Positions 60,146-64,000 of a stretch of 64,000 nt of DNA are shown here, in pieces (the first letter of the stretch is position 1; every line of letters begins with the position of its first letter). A program made the translations under genes and the position numbers. Under the pieces are notes generated by a model. That model did no database searches. It was not told where the DNA came from and saw only the letters and a program-made list of their open reading frames with translations. Origin of the DNA: Varanus komodoensis (taxonomy: Eukaryota; Chordata; Lepidosauria; Squamata; Varanidae); NCBI RefSeq assembly GCF_004798865.1, contig NW_025335854.1:6387288-6451287 (forward strand), read 5' to 3'.

Positions 60146-60588
60146 GGTCTGAGTGTTGCAGCCAGGCGTGGTTCAGGCCACTAGGAGAAGCAGTGTGACT
60201 ACCAGCTTGAGGAGCCCTACATTCCAGTGGCTGCTCAGTCTTCACCTCCTCTAACAAAGGCAGCTGAGACTGTAAGGGGACGAGTCCCAGCCTCACACAC
60301 GGTGGAGACTGTGGATGCAGGGGGCTGGCGGGGAGGTCTGAGAAGAATGAGGAGGGAGGCAGTCTTTGTCGGATGATGCAGGGCTGGATGCTGAAGGTAC
60401 CTCCCCATGGGATCTCCAAAGAGAGGCACTTCTCCCCAGCGGTGCTTCCAGCCTCCAGTGCTCCTGACCCATCAAGCGAGCATGCAAACCGCCATGCTGG
60501 GTCCTGATCCCTTTCCAAGGGCTGTAATGCAGCTCAGAGATGCTGAAGCGCTGGAACCAAGTATGAGAAATGCAGGGCCCCGTCTGAG

Positions 60589-60602
60589 GCAGTAGGTGGC
60601 GC
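60589..60602 (+). promoter_or_regulatory. CTCF-like motif
   Basis: GCAGTAGGTGGCGC fits the CTCF core at 13 of 14 positions, differing only at the first base. It has the same orientation as the motif at 43.3 kb, and the two flank the candidate upstream exon at 52.3-52.8 kb. Confidence 0.45.
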
Positions 60603-63600
60603 TGTACCTCTAGCTACAAAGCACTCCCCTGGTACCTGCAGCATACGCTTTGGCTTTTGCATGCCATGGGATCGTGCTATCTGACCTGAGAAATGTGTGG
60701 AGACATCACCAATGAGAGACTAGTGGTGTGTGTGTGTCTGTGTGTGGCTGCCAAGAAACGGGGAAGAATGAATGTTGTGACGTGAAGGACTTTATATGCG
60801 GAGGAGAGATTATTCGCACAAGACTTTTCTCAACGATAAAACAGCTTTTCACCAGGGTGGGCGTAGATCCTGGCTGGAGCAGCCAGAAGGTCGAGCTGGA
60901 TCAGCACAAGTGACACCAGCACGAAGACCAGAAGCTCCTGCTTCAAGTCCCAGGTGATCCTGACCTCATATGGGACTGCTTGTGGAACATGGTTGCTCCC
61001 AATGCCAAGACCTCAGACTTGGAAAGGGAACTCACGAGATCCACCCCGCCCCCCCCCCAAAAAAAACCCAGTATGCAGGAGGAATCTCTAGAGTGGGAAG
61101 GGATGGGAGATGAGTCAGATTTAAAGGAAGGAGAGATGAGCTCAGAGCATGGAGGGAAATATGCAGATGAAGGGAGAACCTGAAAGGGACCATGGAATGG
61201 CAACCTGTGCTAAGTAACCTTCGGGTCCAGGTCTGGGTGCAACTCCTTTGATAAGGCTGAAGATGGATTCTGTGGGCTTTCAAACTGTGCTCAGGAGAAG
61301 GCCTCCCAAGCTGATTGGGGTCCTCAGTGAGAAGTGTAATGAAAGGTAAGGCATTTTGCCACCGCTGCGGATCCTCCCCCGTGAGGTGCATGTGCAGGAG
61401 CGTGGTGGGTGGATTCTGGGCTGCACCCTCCATTCAGGTGGGCTGATGGCGAGGCCCAACACACCTAAATAGTTCCCAGGGTCAACTAATCCTGTACCCA
61501 TCAGAAACACAGCAGAGGGAGAGGAAGGAAGCTAAAACATTTGAGAGAAAGTCACATTTCTGTCTTGCTCCATTCCCTGGAGTGCAGACTTGGATAGTTA
61601 GCAAGACGAGGCCAATCCGTGGAGGCGAACCTATGCCTTGACATGAGCTGGGCATGTGTGACCGCCATTTTGAACATGCAGCTCACATCAGAGTGATGGG
61701 GGTTTTGCTGCATTGTGCAAACCCAGCCATTGTGGGTGATTCGAGGGTTAAACAACCCTTACATCACACTTGATTAGCAGCTGGGTTGTGTGAGGGTTGT
61801 TTAGCCCTTGAATAACGTACAAATGGCTTGATTCCCATGATGTAGCTCACCTTCTGATTGCCCTGATCAGGGGTTGCCTAATAAAAGCAGCACCCCAAAC
61901 ATAAACAACCCACGATGTTCTGGGTCATGTCAGCCAAAGCATGACATGGAGATGCACAGAGAGCGCACACCACGCTACAAGATGACAACATCTTCCATAC
62001 ATCCTCTCCGCACATTAACTTACACTGAGGAGGAGGAACAAAAATTGAGTTTGCAGCTTTTCTCAAGTCATGGGGGAAAAGGTGTACCCTCCCTCCAAAT
62101 AAAATTATCAAAGAACAAATGACATTAGAGACAAAAAACCCCAAACCAAACCAAACCGAACAAAACAAACCATCGCAGGCTGCTAATTTGTCCGTCTCAC
62201 TGTCTCCCATTTTTATGGCCTATTAGGTAATGTCTAGAGATGCTCCAGGGATGAACGAGATCGCCTTCCCACACCAGGCATCTCTCACAGAGTTCCTCCA
62301 ACGCAATAGGCTGGCCCTACAGAGAGCGGGTCAGGATTTACAGCGCTTTGCCGGGTGTTTATATTACATTTGACCTGCAAAGGCAAAAAGGAGAGTCTCC
62401 TTCAAGCCAAGGGCAGAATGTGATGTCAGAAACTCTCTTAGTGATGGGTGGCGAAGCCAAAGCGGGGGGTGGGGGGCTGAAAATCCTGGTATTTTGCAGC
62501 TTCCAGCTCAGCCCTGTCTCGGGAAAAGCACTGCAGCCTTTTAGTGCAGAGGCCAAACGGCACCAAAGCTGGAAACCATCAAACGGTCTACAGTCAGGGA
62601 AGGGAAATGAGGAACACCGTGTGTGGCAGACTGGGGCCCTAAAAGGATTGTGCTGGTGTTCAGGGATGGGATGTGGGTATTCGAAGACATGACTGGGCCA
62701 CTGGGACTGGGGCAACGGAGCGTGAGGTGCGGCAGGGTCCAAAGTCCCAAAGCCAGGTGTGAGGGCAAGCCCAAGCTGCCATCCCAGAGCAGGCTTGGGT
62801 CGGGAACCAGAACTATGCATCAGGGCAGAACAGGGACATGGGCACGACCGGGCCAAGCAGGGGCAGGTGCCTCGAGGCAAGGCAGCCATTCTGGCAAGAA
62901 GCAGGAGCTGAAGCGCGGCTAGCAGGGGAACCTGCGTTGCTCAGGCAATGGGGCAAGGCAGGACGGGGCAGGAAGCAAATGCAGGAGGGACAGGCCGGGC
63001 GAAGCGCCGAGCTGCACCATAGCTAGCAAGAAGGCCCATGATGCTGAGTAAGGCAGCAAGGTGGGATACAATCCGGGAGGGAAGGGCTTGCTCTTCCACA
63101 GCAGGCTCTTCCCCAGGGCTCCCAGCTGGTGCTCTTCAAGGGACTGGGACCTCCAGCAGGGCTTGGGACCAGTCCTCCAAATCCTGAGGTGGGCATTTTA
63201 GTTCTGGCTATCAGATAAAGTCCCGGAGTAGCCCAGATCCTGGCAAACTGGAATTGAGATGAGCTGGGGGGCACTCAGACTCCCCTCTTTCCCAAAGCAA
63301 GCCCTGCAGATGAGGACAGGAAGAATGGGTGGTGGACGGCCCGGCTTCCTCAGCATATTGCAGGGAAGGAAGGAACTTCACTTCCCTTTCCCAGCCACAA
63401 AGATGAGCTCTATGGAGCCTTTTCTGTACTGACCACATGTGGGTGAACCTTTTCTTTCCCTACAAAAAGAGGGATTACCCCCACACCTTTGCTACTATCG
63501 GATCCTTGAATTGTTTCTAATTGTTCTGATCTACAGGTCTGTTTCAAGCAAACACAGTTCTAATTGCAATAATTAAAAACGCCTCATTTTCCTGGGCAAA

Positions 63601-63614
63601 ATAATTGTTGCTGC

Positions 63615-63792
63615 TTACCTAGGGAAGGCCCCAGGGTGACTTTGGGCCAGTTGCAGACTCTCAGCCTAACCTACCTTGCAGGGTTGTTGTGGGGATAAGA
63701 TGGAGAGCAGGAGGAGGAGAATGGTGTAAGCTGTGCTGAGTTCTTTAAAAAAGAAAAAAGGCAGGATCTAAGTCTAATAAAATAATAAAATG
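63615..63792 (+). repeat. Sauria SINE body and tail, head missing
   Basis: It contains TGACTTTGGGCCAGTTGCAG, CTAACCTACCTTGCAGGGTT and GGCAGGATCTAAGTCTAATA with an (AATA)n tail. The tRNA-like head is absent. Confidence 0.8.
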
Positions 63793-63811
63793 GTGTTCAG
63801 GACAAGGAAGT

Positions 63812-64000
63812 GCCATGCAATGGTTAGAGCACCAGACTGGAGCTCACGAGAACCAGGTCCTGTGCTCCACTCGGCCATGAAGTTCACTGGGCGACTTTGG
63901 GCCAGTCGCTGGATTTCAGCCTAACCCACCTCACAGGGATGTTGTGAGGGTCACACGGAGACGAGGTGGCCCTCAGCCACCTTGGGCTACTTGCAAGAGG
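63812..64000 (+). repeat. Sauria SINE, cut by the window end
   Basis: The head GTGCCATGCAATGGTTAGAG and the body GGGCGACTTTGGGCCAGTCG, CTAACCCACCTCACAGGGAT are present. It follows the previous SINE in the same orientation. Confidence 0.85.

Larger units (their letters stand above)
52794..64000. other. Flanking DNA upstream of the candidate exon
   Basis: This part is dominated by CR1, L2 and Sauria SINE copies listed separately. In 53,255-55,505, 58,895-59,490 and 60,145-63,610 I see no gene. The stretch 62,640-63,170 is GC-rich, with many short GGCAAG/GGGGCAGG-like words, and gives long chance frames. A 5' untranslated exon of the candidate upstream transcript must lie here or beyond if its acceptor is real, but I could not pick one out. 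Confidence 0.5.

Noticed and set aside
60126-60518. 130-codon minus-strand frame next to the CR1 copy
   Set aside because: It lies beside and partly overlaps the CR1 end, and no protein features were recognised.

Overview
This is a stretch of squamate reptile (lizard or snake) nuclear DNA. The repeats show it: several Sauria SINEs, a BovB (RTE) LINE end, and many CR1 and L2 LINE fragments, a mixture typical of squamates. I see no bacterial or viral gene organisation. Almost all open frames in the window are chance frames, many of them inside repeats.

The one gene I recognise with confidence is CACNA1E (voltage-gated calcium channel alpha-1E, CaV2.3), on the minus strand. Its classical first coding exon (88 codons plus 2 bases, 27,891 to 27,626) lies in a CpG-rich island. 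It ends in a perfect minor-class (U12) AT-AC 5' splice site. Positions 1-27,625 are therefore the start of intron 1, which runs out of the window; exon 2 was not seen. The bases just before the classical ATG form a strong 3' splice acceptor (pyrimidine tract, then CAG/G), so this exon can probably also be joined to exons further upstream.

About 24 kb upstream on the same strand (52,793-52,316) is an exon-like block with its own strong acceptor and a GTAAGT donor. It holds a 150-codon frame that starts at ATG after an in-frame stop and ends in the phase that joins in frame to the acceptor before the CACNA1E ATG. I infer an alternative CaV2.3 N-terminus about 151 residues longer than the classical one. 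This is the most interesting observation in the window, and it remains an inference.

Layout: 1-27.6 kb is intron 1, with LINE/SINE debris, two RE1 (REST/NRSF)-like sites, a pair of RFX X-box-like motifs, a palindromic MITE and an unassigned exon-like ORF on the other strand. 27.6-28.6 kb is exon 1 and its CpG island. 28.6-52.3 kb is upstream non-coding DNA (or a 5' intron) with a minisatellite, CR1, BovB and L2 fragments, homeodomain-site-rich segments that may be conserved enhancers, and a CTCF-like site. 52.3-52.8 kb is the candidate upstream exon. 52.8-64 kb is flanking DNA with CR1, L2 and SINE copies and a second strong CTCF-like motif.
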